Shown piece by piece: positions 42,877 through 54,689 of a DNA stretch of 64,000 nt (within the stretch, counting starts at the first letter, position 1; each line of letters starts with the position of its first letter). The DNA is from Litoditis marina. Taxonomy: Eukaryota; Nematoda; Chromadorea; Rhabditida; Rhabditidae. The stretch is taken from assembly GCA_964036275.1 (NCBI GenBank), contig OZ038435.1, positions 12,997,634 to 13,061,633 of the forward strand, in the 5' to 3' direction. The notes beneath the pieces were generated by a model. The model did not search any database. It saw only the letters and a program-made list of their open reading frames with translations, and had not been told where the DNA came from. A program made the position numbers and the translations under genes.

Positions 42877-44103
42877 TCTGTTGTGTATATTTTTGCGCGT
42901 AAAAAAGCGCGTCGCCCCCAGTGAAAAAATAGCTCGGCAATTCGTAATACAGTTCTCCCAATGCATTTTTAATCATTCTCGCCGGCCTGTGAAATATTCA
43001 ACCAACAACGCCAATTAGTTCCCACTTCCTATTTAATATTCAATAATAGAAATGGTTTGAGAAAAATTATCGGAAAATTGTAAAATGAATCATTTTCGTT
43101 CGGAGAAATGTCATGAAAAGTTGCACCCGAGAGGACATCTGTCTGTGTATTTGGAATTTTTATATCCTCCTTTTTCCACCCTATCAATGAATACTAACAA
43201 ATTAGTCCCGTTTTCTATTTATTATTCAAAAAAGACAACTGTTCGAGAACTTTGGACGCTAGATATACCACTTTCCTAGAATAAGAGACTTGTATGGCTG
43301 TTCCTTTCGATATATTTTCACTGCAGTGAAGCAGCACAGTCGGAGGTTTTTCACGATCACCTGATTTTTCACTAGACATACTAGAAAATAGTTGTTCTTC
43401 AAACTTGGAGACCAATTACATTTTAACATTCCATTGAACCGATACTTTTTCCTCATGTTGAAATATCTATATTTAACACCTGTATTTCGAGCTTCTGATT
43501 TTTTTTTTAATAATAATAATTTATCAACCCGGTATTTGACAGACAATTTCAATGGCTAATGAGTATCGGAGATGTTGATTCAAAGAAAAGATAAACATGT
43601 ACAGGAGGGAAAAAGACTGATTCAGGATGTGTGCAGGCCCGTAGCTGTCTAGGATGGGCTAGGCGGGGGGTGGCGAGAGTTGGCGAGACTCTCATGGGAC
43701 CGGACAGCTGGAGCGGGCTGGAGGTGGACTTGTGGCTGGTAGACGCGATCTAGGCCCTGACTGGACCTAGGCTGGCTGCAAAAGGTGCAGACCACTAACC
43801 TTCCCCTATAAGCTACGAGGGCACAGATGGTCGTTGTCTTGACAGGATATAGAACGAAAGGAGAGACACGGGAAAAAAGCAGAAAAAAGGAGAAAAACTT
43901 GAGCATTATAAAAGACCTTAATCTACAGAATGGAAACTATGTAAGACCGGGAAACAAGAAATACTAAATTTCAAGCTCAACATGATACAGTGGTGCAAAT
44001 ATGGACACGATCAAACTACGACAACGCCTACTAAAAACTAAAAAAACATTAAGTTATGTTATATTGATTTTACTACGCAAAGTGACAATATGCCTACTGA
44101 AAA

Positions 44104-44107
<4 letters not shown>

Positions 44108-44133
<26 letters not shown>
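44108..44133 (+). repeat. Poly-A tract
   Basis: About 26 A residues between two partial copies of the sequence CTACTRAAAACTAAAAA. It could be the tail of a retroposon, but no body is recognisable. Confidence 0.6.
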
Positions 44134-44134
<1 letters not shown>

Positions 44135-46089
44135 CACTAAGACATGTTATATTGATTCTGACCACAGCTCAAAACAACGCAAAGTGACATTACGGGTAAA
44201 ATTAACAAGCTAAAACATGTATATGTGCCACGATTAATAGTTAAAAATGACGAAAACAATAGCATGCAGCTAACTTATGGTAGTTGTAGTTGAGTAACCT
44301 GTAATACTAGAATTAGACAAGAGAGATGATTTATTTTTTCAGCATTCCTCAGGATTGCACGCAAATTCAAAGCACCGGTCGAAATGGATTTTTTTTTTGA
44401 AGTGAAAAGTAATGGCGTTTTTAACTTATTGAATGGCACCTCTCGTATCCTCATTTTTGAGAATACATTTCTCACATGTTCTGTTCATGAATTTTTTTCT
44501 CAACCCTAAACTTTAACCCAGTTTAGGCTCAAAAGTGCTCGAGTTTTTTCTCGTCGATTTATTTCGATGCCGTAATTGGAAGCCATATCTCGCATGCAGC
44601 CTCGGGGCATAAATAGAAAAAAGCGAAAAAGGTGAACTTGCCGGAATTACCTCAAAACTAGAGAACAAGAACAAGTCATTCAAAAGTCAAAATTATTAAG
44701 GAAAAGTCTTTAAGAAGTGAAAATCATTAAATACACACATATTATGAGAAACAGACATGAACTTGATAATTTTTTTGTATTTTAAAAAACTTGACTGAAA
44801 CTGTATTGATGTCTCTCTGTTCTTTAATTTTTATTAATGTTTTTTTTTAAATTTTAATGACTTTTTTCTGGTACCCAAACTCTGGCCAAAATTACCCTAA
44901 AAACGCTTCGCAGCTGAAAAATTGCATTGGGCGGGACCCCCCTTCATTTCGCAATATCGACTTATCTTTTTGAGTTGCATTTGAAATGAACCATAAAATG
45001 TATTATTTATGTTCCACACGTGAACAACAAATATGACAACAAATATAAAAACAACACGTTTTCACTCTGACAATGTTCCTGAACTTTTATAGTCAACTAT
45101 ACAACTGTTGCACACATGTCCTGATAAAATGAATCATTCCATTCTATTTCAACTCTGATGTTTTGTGTTGATTTTCGTAAATTACCACGAGTGTGTTTGA
45201 AATTTGACCAATAGAAAAAAACCACATAAACTTATTTCAGTTTTATTAATAAGTTCTTTTGAAAGTTGGGTTTGTTCACATTAACTCTTTCTTCGAGTTT
45301 TCAAACTTACTTTACAATCTATTAAAAAACATCTACAATCTATACTTATATACAACAATGTTTTTAGAAAATAATTTGTATCTCTCTAAATGTGTTTTGA
45401 ACGATTTCAATGACCTTCAATTCAGATTGTGAACCGTGATTATTATATTTTCTATTTATTTATTAGCGCCTTTTTCTAGGTCACATTCAAACTGATTACT
45501 GCAGTTATTTGCTTAGGAGAAGAAACGAAAAAAACATAATGAGATGCTATAGTCTAAAATCAATGTTTAGTATACATCAACTTTACAACTTTACAATACC
45601 CGAACTTTTTCCTTACGTTATTCGAGACTTTTACATCCTACGCAACCCACGTTGTTGTCATTTGAAACGTGATAATAATACAGTACATTTATAACAAGAT
45701 GCTATAGTCGCAGTTAAATTAGGATTTTTAAAGTGTAAACAAACTAAAAAATATAGTTCACTTGTGAATTTTCTTTTTCACACCCTGTTGAATTATACTT
45801 GAGTTAATCTCGTTGAAAATTACACTCGACTATACATTTTTCAACGGCGCTTACAGTAGTGAAACTATCATAGTATATTAATTTCATAGTATATTTTCCA
45901 GTTACTGCTAGTCAACTGCATCACAGCATAGCCACGTAGGAAAAAAAACACACCAGAAATTTTGAACGTCCAACGAAAAAGTTAACGAACGCGTGTGTTC
46001 TCGATTCACGTGACTCTGACCATCACTCACTTTCGCTCTAAAACTTGAGAAACACGTCAGAAATCTACAACATGCCTCAGAAAAGTGTG

Positions 46090-46445
46090 TGCGGATTTCG
46101 AGATTTGTCACGTTTCTCACGTGTCTCACGTGATTCACGTGACTTCTAGTATATAGTTATAGGTGATATATAATCAGATGCTCCCCCTTTCGGTTTTTAT
46201 GAAGTTCATAAGTGGTACAATTTCCAATTTCTAACGTCAGATAGATGTATGGACATAGTAACGTAAACCTTGAGAAACGCATCAAACGTTGAGAAAGAAA
46301 CGTGTTCAATCGCGAATAAACATTCTATTCTATTCTATTCTATTCTATCAGTATTCTACCACATGCGCAGGAGAGTATACGGTTTTCTCATGTGATTCAC
46401 GTGTCTCACGTGACTCACGTGACTCACGTGACTCACGTGACTTCT
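46090..46445 (+). repeat. Two clusters of CACGTG
   Basis: At 46110-46143 and 46397-46442 the palindrome CACGTG recurs at short spacing. The second cluster is a 10-bp tandem of ACTCACGTG-type units. Both end in the same CGTGACTTCTAGTATA, so the clusters are duplicates. Confidence 0.75.
46320..46348 (+). repeat. ATTCT pentanucleotide repeat
   Basis: About five and a half units after GCGAATAAAC. A similar repeat at 52199-52225 also follows GAATAAAT. Confidence 0.8.
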
Positions 46446-46584
46446 AGTATAGTTATATAATGAGATGCTACCCCCCGTTTTTATGAATTTCGCACCGTCA
46501 TTATTGTCGGATCGATTGCATATTTTGTGGCCTTGCGAAACGATTTTCAACTCCCCACCTCGATATTATGGGAAGAAGAACGGT

Positions 46585-46700
46585 TTCTCTCTCTCTCTTC
46601 CCTCTCTCTCTTTCTTTCTTCTTTCTCTCTCTCTTTTCTTTATTATCTGGCTCTATGTATCGCTGTTTCACTCTTTTAGTTTTCTCTCTATCTCTCTCTT

Positions 46701-46741
<41 letters not shown>

Positions 46742-46810
46742 TTTATTTCCTACAGATTTCTCGCTCGCTCGCTCTCTTTCTTTCTCTCCCTCTTTCTTTT
46801 TTTCTTCCTC
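46585..46810 (+). repeat. CT-rich tract
   Basis: About 220 bases of imperfect CT repeat with T-runs and CCCTCCC interruptions. Confidence 0.85.
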
Positions 46811-46949
46811 TTAGTGTTCCAATCCGTTTCATAATTCGATCCCATAGTTTATCTCCCTAATTCGATCCCATAGTTCATCTCTTTTTCCCTCTATCCAAGT
46901 ACCGAAGAAGTTCATGTATGACTCGTCATAAAACACGACCGGCTTCCCG

Positions 46950-47540
46950 TCCAACCGGTATTTTTACTAGCAAATCCCAGAACACCCTCTTAAGCTTAAG
47001 CAAATCGCAAATGGGTCAAAGTATAGATACATTGAGATCCAGAAAAGCTATGTAGAAAGGATGAGTATTGATTAGTAGTAGATTCGATTATCTCACATGT
47101 TACTTCCGCGATCAAGTTAGTATACTGTATACTCTTATTCTTATGTATCTTACAGTATGACTTGGAAGCACGTAAATTCCCCTGCCCAACCGGTATTTCT
47201 ACTAGCAAATCCACCTAGGGATATAAGAAGATCCAGGGAAAGTGTATAGAAAGATGAATATTAACTACATTAAGATTCAGATGACGTGCATAGAAAAGAT
47301 AAGTATTGATTAAGCTGAGCAACCGCGGTTACCTCCCAACCGACAATTGTACTTGCCAATCCGTCTATGCCTATATTAGGGTCTAGGGAAACTGTCTGGG
47401 AAAGATGAGTATTGATTAGATGAGAGTTTGTATACTCTTATTCACATGTACGTGGAAACCTACAGTATGACTTCTAAACAAGCCAATTTAGATCCCTCCT
47501 CTGGCGCCCAACCGTTATTTCTACTAGCGAATCCGAACAC
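46950..47540 (+). repeat. Diverged tandem repeat, four units of 150-240 bp
   Basis: CCAACCGGTATTTTTACTAG or a variant starts units near 46953, 47187, 47338 and 47507. Each is followed by a segment containing GATGAGTATTGATTA. The units are heavily diverged. Confidence 0.65.
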
Positions 47541-48259
47541 TGCTATCTCAGGGGAAGAGTTTAAAGTAGGGTAACATTAAAATTAAGGAAAACTGCAAAG
47601 AAAACATGAGTAGTAATCACTTAAGCACTTGTATAAAGTTCTTGTCATTCCCACTGAGATTTTGGCAGCGTGCTGATGAATTTTCCAGGTTTTTTCGTCC
47701 TGTTAAAGTTTCATTGAAATTTTTATCAATGAACAAACCAAAAAGAAAAAAAAGACAGCATGATCTGAGAGACGCAGAGAAACTGATGACGTCATTCCCG
47801 ATGACGTGAGAAATACAAAAAAAACTCCGTAAACAAATTACAAAACTGTTATTTTTATTATTATTACAACACTTACATACCTTGAAGTAGTTTCTGCCGC
47901 GCCAGACAAAAATTTGAATTTTTCGTCAAATTAGCATAATCTGTGAAAAATGACGCATTCCCATTACGTGTTTCCTTGTCTTTCAATTTTCACTAACAGA
48001 TTGAAAATCATTCAGCTTTCCAATCAATTTGATATTTGTGTTTATCTTCTCTTTAACTATAGTCGTTCAAAAACTGTTGTATGCGTAATTGGACTGTTAT
48101 TTCACAAAACTAATATGTTTTTCATTGACCTGAGAATTCTTCAAATCGGATATATTATCTTACTTGCTCAAAATCTTCAGGTAAAAGCAACATTTAACAT
48201 TGAGAGTAGATTATCGTAGAAAGTTTTTAGCCAACTTGTACATCATGCATCCCTCTCTC

Positions 48260-48345
48260 CTCTTCATTATCTCTCTTTCTCTCTCTCCCCCTCTTCCCCT
48301 TCTCCCTCTCTCACTCTCCCTCGCTCTCTCTCTCTCTCTCTCCCA
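48260..48345 (+). repeat. CT-rich tract
   Basis: Compound CT/CCCT tract. Confidence 0.85.
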
Positions 48346-48629
48346 GCTACTACCCCTTAATGGTCATAACTTCTCATCCCGCCACTTTTTTCCCTCCCCG
48401 AGCTCGTTTCCAACCAAACTCGCATTAATATTTCGTGTAAAATAATCGTAAACCCTTCCTATACCGGACCTTTCCCAGTTCTTCTCTAATTGCATATCAC
48501 TTGAACCATATCTCAGCCAGAGAAGGTGGTATTCACTCTTCGACTCTCCCTCTCTATCTCACACACCCCCCTCTCTGTCTCGGTCTATTAACACAGCAGA
48601 AACTTAAACCCACAGTAATCCATCTCATC

Positions 48630-48895
48630 CGATTATAGTTGTCATGATAGTACAAACCATATTTCTCGCCCTCTAATCGTCTGCGCCCTCTCTCGCTCGC
48701 ACGAACTCTCGCCTGCAGTTGTTTCGTGAGATATATATAACCTACGTTAGAAGTAACACATCAGAAGTTTATCGCTACCGTATCCGTTAGACTATAGTTG
48801 TCATGATACTATGAACCATATTTCTCGCTCTCTCGCCACCTGCGCCCTCTCTCGCTCGCACGTACTCTCGCCTGCAGTTGTTTTGAGAGACGTCA
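48630..48895 (+). repeat. Tandem duplication, ~159-bp period
   Basis: GACTATAGTTGTCATGATAC and GATTATAGTTGTCATGATAG begin two copies. Both continue through CTGCGCCCTCTCTCGCTCGC and TCTCGCCTGCAGTTGTTT. Confidence 0.85.
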
Positions 48896-49255
48896 TATGG
48901 TATAACTCCCCCCGTAAACTGGTACATTCCCAGCTATAGCTAATTTGTTTGATTTCTTCAAGTGTGACTGCCTTTTAGTTGTTTTATCTGAGACAAATCT
49001 CGCACAATTCCTGTTTTTCGCATAGCTACTCGTATAGCTACTCGTATATTGGCATAGCTCTAACTTGTACCAATCTGCACCACTTCAAAACAGATTACAC
49101 CCGCACTGTAGTCAGACGTAGGTGTGAGAGACTTATTTAGTTATTTATTTACTTTTGTATTTGTATATGAGTATTCATTTGAATTGATATTCTGTTGAAG
49201 CAATACTTTTATATTTCCATATAGCTCGGTCTAACTTGTACGAATCTACACCACG

Positions 49256-49687
49256 TAAAGAATCCGTCCCGCTTTAATTTTGACTTTTGAGTTAACAATC
49301 TGACCCTATGGCAAATGAAAAACCATTATCAAAAATATATACTTTTGTATCCCTATCTTGCTTCGTTTTCCCAGAAAAACGGCTTACGTAATGACACCGA
49401 TAGGGGGGTTGCGTACGGGGTATGCTCGAAAAAGCCTATAGAAGTGCAAAAATAATTTTTAAACACTCTATTACATACGAATACACAATTAGAGACTACA
49501 AAATGAAAATTATTCTGGATGTTAATGAACCAAGTCAAGTTGCGTCACAGTGAAAATGTTAATGTCCCCTTCTTATTGCTTGATGTTATGCAAATTTTAC
49601 AAATTTTCGATCAGAAAGTTTTTTCATGGTCTTTTTTTAACTATTCAAATTTTTCGTGAAACTCAAATTATAGCGGAACGGTTTCTA
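49256..49687. mobile_element. TTAA-type inverted-repeat element, full reverse copy
   Basis: Reverse complement of the 5149-5605 unit over nearly all its length, from AAGAATCCGTCCCGC to GCGGAACGGTTTCT. The flanking TTAA has decayed. Confidence 0.75.
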
Positions 49688-50300
49688 AAAAAGTCCGAAT
49701 AGAACTAGGCTCTTACTGAGGAAGACTTTCGAACTTACACTGCAAAACGTAAAAGATACAGTACTTTACCTCCTTTTCTATAGCAACAACTATATGAAAG
49801 TAATCATCTACGTAGTGCTCGTCATTCCTACCGAGACTTCAGCGTCAAATGTCATTTACTCATTTACATAACTGAAACGTACTGGAAATTTTGCCATACT
49901 GTAGACATCTCAATTTGAATGAAAAAGACTATATAATTCGCCTAATGAAACGTAGCTTCGCTCCTGTCAAAGTTTAACTAGGTTCTTATTGGAGACGCTT
50001 TTAGCCGTATACAGCAAAAACTAAATTATACAGTACTCCACCATCTTTCTTTTCGCAATAACTATATAAATTCCGTATTCGCCTAATGAAACGTACTTTC
50101 TGTCCTGTCCATATTTGCCATTTTCGCACAATGGTAGGGCGTCAGCGGAAGCCTATGAATTGTCTTTTTCCATTCTTTTCATCACGATAAACCGTCTCTC
50201 AAATTATTATGTTCCCCCCAAATTTTGTTGAATCACTATTTATATAGCGAAAACAGTAGGAATTCAGGCGGTTTTCACATCTTTTACTGTAGGTTTTTGT

Positions 50301-50424
50301 CTTTAAAGCAGGTCGATTATGTGATCCAATCGCAACGGTCTCCTTTAAACTGCAATACATTTTTCAACTGCCGTTTAAAGGACCGTTGAAACGGGATTGG
50401 ACCACGTAATCGTCCTTTTTTAAG
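50301..50424. mobile_element. TTTAAAGGACTG hairpin element, copy upstream of BED gene
   Basis: GATTATGTGATCCAATCGC and GGGATTGGACCACGTAATCG are the arms. CTTTAAACTGCAATAC and GCCGTTTAAAGG form the inner hairpin. It lies about 350 bases before the start codon at 50775. Confidence 0.7.
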
Positions 50425-50763
50425 ACGAAATATTCCAGGCTTCCTTCGCAATTCTATGAAAATGTTACTGTTACACAGGTGTGTAGGGTAGCAGAAGTTA
50501 CTTTAAATGATTTATTCTCTTTAGTTTTTTATGGGTGTTCACAGTAGTTTTGCTGTGTATTCCATTTTTTAAAGTAACTTCAGAAACAAATGTGTTGTAT
50601 TTATTTATTTTTCTATTTTAGGGGTAATTTGCATACGTTTCCATGTTTCGGTTTCTTCTTTCATGTTCGATTACAACGTGGCAGTTCGCAAATTTTACAC
50701 GTGTTTTGTCTCGTCTCACGTCTTTCCACGTGTAAAATTTTGCCAAATTCATTCACTTTCACC

Positions 50764-50772
50764 ATTTTTCAG
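50764..50772 (+). promoter_or_regulatory. Candidate trans-splice acceptor before BED gene
   Basis: ATTTTTCAG is followed two bases later by the ATG at 50775. This is close to the consensus nematode acceptor and fits a spliced-leader site. Confidence 0.55.
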
Positions 50773-50774
50773 AG

Positions 50775-53700
50775 ATGAGCTCGGCTGTGGGTGGAAATAG
50801 CATACTTCATATAGCCAACCGGCTGGGACACAGCGGCAAAAAGGACCCAATCAATGGTACAGGTACGGTAACTGGGGTCGATATAGTCTCTTCCATCTAT
50901 TCGTTGAATTCTACAGTTTGCTGTGATGTTTTTTGCTAAACGCTCTCACTTTTCTTAAATGTTAATTGTTTTGGTCTGAAATAAGTTTCAAATTCATATT
51001 TCAAGTGTCTACAAACTTTGTGTTAGTTTGCAGATTCGAGTTGTAGTTTCAGGTATTTTAAGCACATCTTACATTTACTACATTTACACAGCAGAACAAA
51101 GATTTCCCAAGTTTGTTTATCATTACTCCACACGTACCAAAATCGGCCAAAAATGAGACATGACTTGTCGGGTAGTTGACGGTAGATTATTCGCTACTAC
51201 AAAGAGCGATTCAACTACCGGGTTTCATCAGATTGCGCTGATATTGAGAATCGTGTTGTTTTCAAATGTTTTCAAATGTTCAAATGATTAAACAAACTTA
51301 TAACATGACAAGTCTACTAGTTGACGTTAGATTTCGAATCGCAATTATGAACCGCTGTTCAAGTTCTCGGTTACAGAAAATTGAACTGGAAGAAGGAGAC
51401 ATTTCGCAGTAGTTTATTTTCCATGTTTTGAAATCACCTGAATGTTTCACTCTTTCCTTTTCAGAGGAGATGCACCCCTACTCCGACATGTCGTTCACTC
51501 CGCCCTCTGGAGACAGCAACCAAATGGACGACACTCGCACACAGTTCCAGATGAACGCGGAGAAGATTACGGTAGGATTGGGGGACAGTTTGGCATTGAG
51601 TATAGTGTATATAGTTTTAGAAATGGGTTTCTGACTGATGAGGTGTTTTATCTAGAATTCTGTTTCCGGGATTGAACCTGTTTATTTTGTAACTTTCTTT
51701 AGTTGGAATCAAATGATTTAGCACAGTTTGAGCTGGTACTGGCATAGTGGTTGATGAAAAATGAAAGTTCGTTTAAAATAATGCTGATTTTCATTGATAA
51801 TTGTATTTTTACAGTTTCCGTACCCGCCATCTCCGTCGACGTCCCTGAATCAGGACAGAAGTTCCGCCCATTCGGTGGCCACGCCCCCTCCGGAGACCGT
51901 GAGAACCAGCTCGTCGGCCACGCCTCCTCCCGAGACCGTGGGAACCGATTCACAGGCCACGCCCCCTTCGGAGACCACGCCCACCTTTGATCTGGCCGCC
52001 GCGGTGGCAGAAATGCAGAAACAGTTTGCAGCTAACCAGCAGGTATGCAATAGATATTGAGTTGGGAACAGGGAACATTGGGTGAAATTTAACTACAAGC
52101 GCGTAACAGGGATACCATTCTTTCCATCTATTTTTTTCCTTCTTTTATCCAACAATTGGAGTGCCACATTTCAAAATGTGGAAAGTCACATGTTGAATAA
52201 ATCTATTCTATTCTATTCTATTCTAAATATAGGTCACAAACGGGTCAAAAATTTGTATACACTAATGAGGGTTATAAGCAAAGACGCGAGAAGAAGGGCG
52301 CGCTGTGGCAAAATGTTACCGAAAATATCACCTTGGAACTATTAGGTCTATTAGGTAACAATTCGAACAAGTTGGCGAGATTAGACAGGGAGCCTCAGGC
52401 AGAAACATACCCTTTTTCCTGGCAGAAATCATTCTCACTTCTAGGATTCAAGATTCTATATAACACTTCTAACTTCTTTTGTCTATTTCTCTTTAGTTTC
52501 AGCCTCAGCATGGCCTTCGCGAGGAGCTGGAGCACATGAACCATTCGGTGGAGAGCATGAACAGCGGAAGAGCCGGTGGGTGGCGGTCAATTAGTAGGAG
52601 CACGAACTTTTCAAGTCGAGTAACAGCAGTTTTCTTGAATAACGGAGGCGTCCAAACTTGTTCCCATTTTGAATTCCAAATCCATTCCAATTGAATTCCA
52701 ATTGAGGGCTCCAATTTGAGTAACTACGTTGTAGGTTGTAGCCCTGTCTGCCCTAAACAATTACTTTTACATTAAAATCAGTTGATCTGATTATAACGAT
52801 TTTCGGTTTCGGCTCACAAATGCCAAAATGTAGTAGCGCTGAAAAAAATGGAGCAAGAGTTTGTTAGTTGTACATATCATAAATAAACAATCACAATCAC
52901 CAAATACAGTCGCCACTATAGTGACGACTATATTCGGAGATACGTTGAGATTCACAACTAGTATTCCGAAACTTCACATTCATTAATAAACTAACATATT
53001 ATTCTCTCTCTTTTTCGCAGGTTCCGAGATGCCGAATGGCTACTCGCCGTGGCTGCGCAACGCGGGGAGGAAGAAGTCTCATCCCGTATGGGACTTCTTC
53101 AAGGACCTGAAGGATACCAGTACGTTTTATATTAGTTTCCATGTTTTTCGGACTTTTTGCAGGCCAATTCTACAACTAACCCGGTTTTTAGGTAACCTAA
53201 CCTTTTTTGGAAACCTTTTTCAGGTTACCTTGGTAGGTAACCTCTAAGCAACCTTAAACCAAAATCGGGTTATCATGAAAAAAGACAGTAAAAAGAGTTT
53301 TCAAGCCAAATTTGAGGGTAACCTGTTTTTGGTTTTAGGTTACTTCCAGGTTACTATCAAAGTAACCTAAAAAAGGGTTACCAAAACAAGGGTTAGGTTA
53401 CCTAAAAACGGGTTAGATATAGAATTCACCCTTTTTGAACTGCCTCTTATAGTCCTCGCCATTTCTGGGTGAACTCTTCTGATGTGTCAAACAGGCTTTC
53501 GAAGTGGAACAAAACTAATTTTGGTCTGAGTGCTGTGTTGTTCTGCGATAGTAAATGACGTCATATTAAAACATCGAAATAATCAATTGAGGCTCGGAAG
53601 CAAGCGATTTCGCATTGATTTTGCAATGGAACACACCTTTCCCGAAACTGTGATGTGTTTCACACAAGGACACGTGACCTTTAACGTGACCTTCAACGTG

Positions 53701-53919
53701 ACATTCAACGTGACTATACTTGTGGCGATCAATGAAAACCATTTCCCTCCAGACGGTGTCGGTGGCGTGATCTGCCTTCATTGTTCGTGGAACGGCGACG
53801 ACCGAAGTCCCAACAACCTCCGGACGCATCTGAAGAAGTTCCATACACAGGACGGCGTCTTCGCCAGGTTCAGCCAGAAGCTAGCTCAGGTTGGACGGGT
53901 TATTGATTTTTTTGAGTAG
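50775..53919 (+). CDS. BED-type zinc-finger protein, first part (BED finger 1)
   Basis: Exons: 50775-50862, 51465-51571, 51815-52042, 52497-52575, 53021-53119, 53753 onward. The start follows an AG|AG acceptor. Phases agree for all six. Residues 66-141 hold three degenerate ATPPxET repeats and a helix (DLAAAVAEMQKQF). The BED finger spans exons 5-6: HPVWDFF with Trp 191, then CLHC (Cys 208, 211) and HLKKFH (His 226, 231), a Cx2C...Hx4H arrangement. BED fingers bind DNA, so this is probably a nuclear transcription regulator, in the class of C. elegans BED proteins. The 3' limit is uncertain. Read-through from CTAGCTCAG (53889) reaches TAG at 53917-53919, giving 255 aa. Alternatively a donor at 53889 (phase 0) or 53867 (phase 2) joins exons downstream. 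Exon 4 could also start at 52503, in frame. Confidence 0.72.
52150..52225 (+). repeat. Possible 3' end of a truncated non-LTR element
   Basis: CCACATTTCAAAATGTGG is a perfect 7-bp hairpin, followed by GTTGAATAAAT and about five TTCTA units. Hairpin plus short-motif tail is typical of some LINE 3' ends. It lies in the intron between BED exons 3 and 4. Confidence 0.4.
53176..53416. mobile_element. CTAACCCG inverted-repeat element in BED-gene intron
   Basis: CTAACCCGGTTTTTAGGTAA on the left and TTACCTAAAAACGGGTTAG on the right are inverted ends, extending inward through CCTAACC/GGTTAGG. The interior contains several more AGGTTACC/GGTAACCT motifs. The unit is 241 bp. Confidence 0.8.
53672..53718 (+). 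repeat. Four tandem ACGTGACNTTNA units
   Basis: ACGTGACCTTTA, ACGTGACCTTCA, ACGTGACATTCA and ACGTGACTAT follow each other at a 12-base period, 35 bases before the acceptor of the exon at 53753. Such an array could be a protein-binding site or a neutral repeat. Confidence 0.7.
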
Positions 53920-54097
53920 ATCATTTTGGATACTGTTGATTGAACGGGTTCGAAACTAGCAAAGCACAGGTAAGCCATATTTCATAAACTTGTCATGTAA
54001 ACATTGACTTTTTGATATATTTTATAAGAGGGTTTATCGTACTAGATTGGAAGTGTTGGTTACTCCAGACAGTGAGCGATGATAAGAAATTCTTGGA

Positions 54098-54111
54098 GGG
54101 GGGGGGGGGGG
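54098..54111 (+). repeat. Mono-G tract (14 G)
   Basis: Uninterrupted G run. A C run of 9-10 bases lies at 54470-54479. Confidence 0.9.
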
Positions 54112-54496
54112 AGTAGGGTGTTAGTTTGAATTGGAGAAAAAGAATGCACTTTCTAGCGAGGAGAGAAAGATGTATGCTACCGAACTGAACTTTTAACCCT
54201 TTCTCTCGCTTTTTTAATCAAACGGTTTTTGCTGTGCCATTTACGGGTTTAAAGGTCACTGTGGTTTGAATACGAACGGTTTCGATTGTTCACAATAGTT
54301 TTGAGTGAAAAAGTACTGTAAGCATTCACAATTGAGTGGAGTAGACTTTAGGGAATGTCCAAACCATTGTTGTAGTTGGGTATCGATGCTCCTGCCATGA
54401 TTTAAGAATTCGAATGAAAATCAAGATCAAACTACAAATCGATATAGGGTTGCTTTGGAAAAGGGACCCCCCCCCCCCTATCTAGAATAGAGTATT

Positions 54497-54675
54497 TACA
54501 TACCGTACCTGGCAGCGTATCATTCCAACCTCTTAAGAACCTCTCATGAGAATCTCATGAACACCTCATGAACTACGCATGAACTCCTAGGGTTGTAGCA
54601 GAGCAATCAATAGAATTTCATGAGAAGTTCTCATGAGGTTTTTAAGGGATTGCTACCGTACCGAGAGGTAGGCTA
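54497..54675. mobile_element. TCATGAG-rich imperfect foldback
   Basis: TACCGTACC near the left and GGTACGGTA-like sequence near the right are inverted, with CTTAAGAACCTCTCATGAGA mirrored by TTCTCATGAGGTTTTTAAGG. Repeated CTCATGA motifs fill the left arm. Confidence 0.5.
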
Positions 54676-54689
54676 ATACCCCCCTTGCG

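Larger units (their letters stand above)
35371..50770. other. Gene-free, repeat-rich interval between the two host loci
   Basis: The first few hundred bases should be the zer-1 3' UTR; I see no convincing AATAAA, so its end is not placed. The rest holds a 33-bp minisatellite, several small inverted-repeat elements, duplicated AT-rich blocks (37660/38141, 38560/38850, 39085/39187), CACGTG clusters and CT tracts. No exon-like GC-rich open segment was found. A GC-richer patch at 43640-43860 has no recognisable product. Confidence 0.55.

Noticed and set aside
53920..53969. 50-base exon before a strong CAG|GTAAGC donor, which would bridge the BED phase mismatch
   Set aside because: The needed frame contains TGA, and the preceding intron would be only 30 bases.
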